Made by a program: the position numbers and the translations under genes. From Acidobacteriaceae bacterium TAA 166 (GTDB lineage: Bacteria > Acidobacteriota > Terriglobia > Terriglobales > Acidobacteriaceae): a stretch of DNA of 64,000 bases. The stretch is from NCBI GenBank assembly GCA_000421065.1, contig ATWD01000001.1, positions 372,001 to 436,000 on the forward strand. Direction: 5' to 3'. Below the pieces are notes generated by a model that had not been told where the DNA came from, did no database searches, and saw only the letters and a list, made by a program, of their open reading frames with translations. Shown in pieces: positions 63,853 to 64,000 of this stretch (position 1 is its first letter; each line of letters starts with the position of its first letter).

Positions 63853-64000
63853 CTAAACCTCCCCTGCTACGGCACTGTGCTCTTCTTTTCGGTGGATGAG
63901 CAGATAAGCCGTGGGAACCAGAAAGACCGTGACAAGGCCCGATACCGACAATCCTCCGAGGATGGCGCGCGCCAGCGGTGCATATTGCTCACTGCCAGGC
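63853..64000 (-). CDS. RND efflux pump, C-terminal end (cut by window edge)
   Basis: The last 49 codons of an inner-membrane RND transporter, reading EQYAPLARAILGGLSVSGLV, then TVFLVPTAYLLIHRKEEHSA and stop TAG at 63853. This is the characteristic final membrane helix of AcrB/CusA-type pumps. The rest lies right of the window. The TolC-type gene starts two bases after its stop. Substrate (drug or metal) cannot be told. Confidence 0.88.
   Translation of the reverse strand, partial: PGSEQYAPLARAILGGLSVSGLVTVFLVPTAYLLIHRKEEHSAVAGEV

Overview
The window looks like chromosomal DNA of a soil Acidobacteriota, most likely class Terriglobia (Edaphobacter, Granulicella or Terriglobus type). The evidence is three large Oar-like TonB-dependent receptors (TBDRs) with an N-terminal carboxypeptidase-regulatory-like domain, plus the tail of a fourth, a secreted LPDAP-type protein, a winged-helix regulator with a membrane segment next to a TBDR, and moderately high GC. 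This placement is inference from protein style, not from a marker gene.

Region 1 (1-12027) is a carbohydrate locus: an edge-cut GH92 alpha-mannosidase, a TBDR, an IclR-HTH/sugar-binding-domain hybrid regulator, divergent mannonate dehydratase (uxuA) overlapping an SDR dehydrogenase, an SMP-30 lactonase and a secreted NHL-repeat protein. Together they could form an oxidative route mannoside -> mannose -> mannonolactone -> mannonate -> 2-keto-3-deoxygluconate. Region 2 (12298-13375) is a truncated IS3 copy fused to a broken OpgC-like gene. Region 3 (13575-22347) holds a secreted protein of unknown function, a CPA1 Na+/H+ antiporter, small hypotheticals and a LytS/LytTR two-component pair. Region 4 (22967-31467) has a broken mscS, a 3'-truncated glycerophosphodiesterase and a sigma factor / anti-sigma / TBDR / phospholipase C set on one strand. 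Region 5 (31880-33456) is a scrap zone with an IS3 relic and a vapBC pair whose toxin is broken. Region 6 (33457-39681) carries a phosphodiester glycosidase, a membrane-tethered winged-helix regulator and a divergent TBDR.

Region 7 (40631-52767) begins with a frameshifted lipoprotein and a decayed SDR. It continues into a run of redox enzymes on one strand (aldo-keto reductase, YqjM-like old yellow enzyme, SDR, aldo-keto reductase, quinone-reductase-like MDR, SDR, small membrane protein), framed by a divergent LysR regulator and an AraC regulator. Several promoters there carry different perfect palindromes. Two dehydrogenases have a single in-frame TAG just before an otherwise intact C-terminus. 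Region 8 (53254-57033) has a GT1 glycosyltransferase, a cupin, an alpha/beta hydrolase and a hypothetical. Region 9 (57133-59272) is a complete IS3 element next to a TBDR tail and an AbiEi-like antitoxin relic. Region 10 (59392-64000) is a tightly overlapped minus-strand operon: RND pump, TolC-type protein, LysR regulator, TauE/SafE permease, DUF1634 protein and a frameshifted tandem universal stress protein.

Taken together, the window is accessory in character: at least ten broken genes or relics, three copies or relics of one IS3 family, and regulatory modules beside TBDRs. No tRNA, rRNA or CRISPR array was seen.
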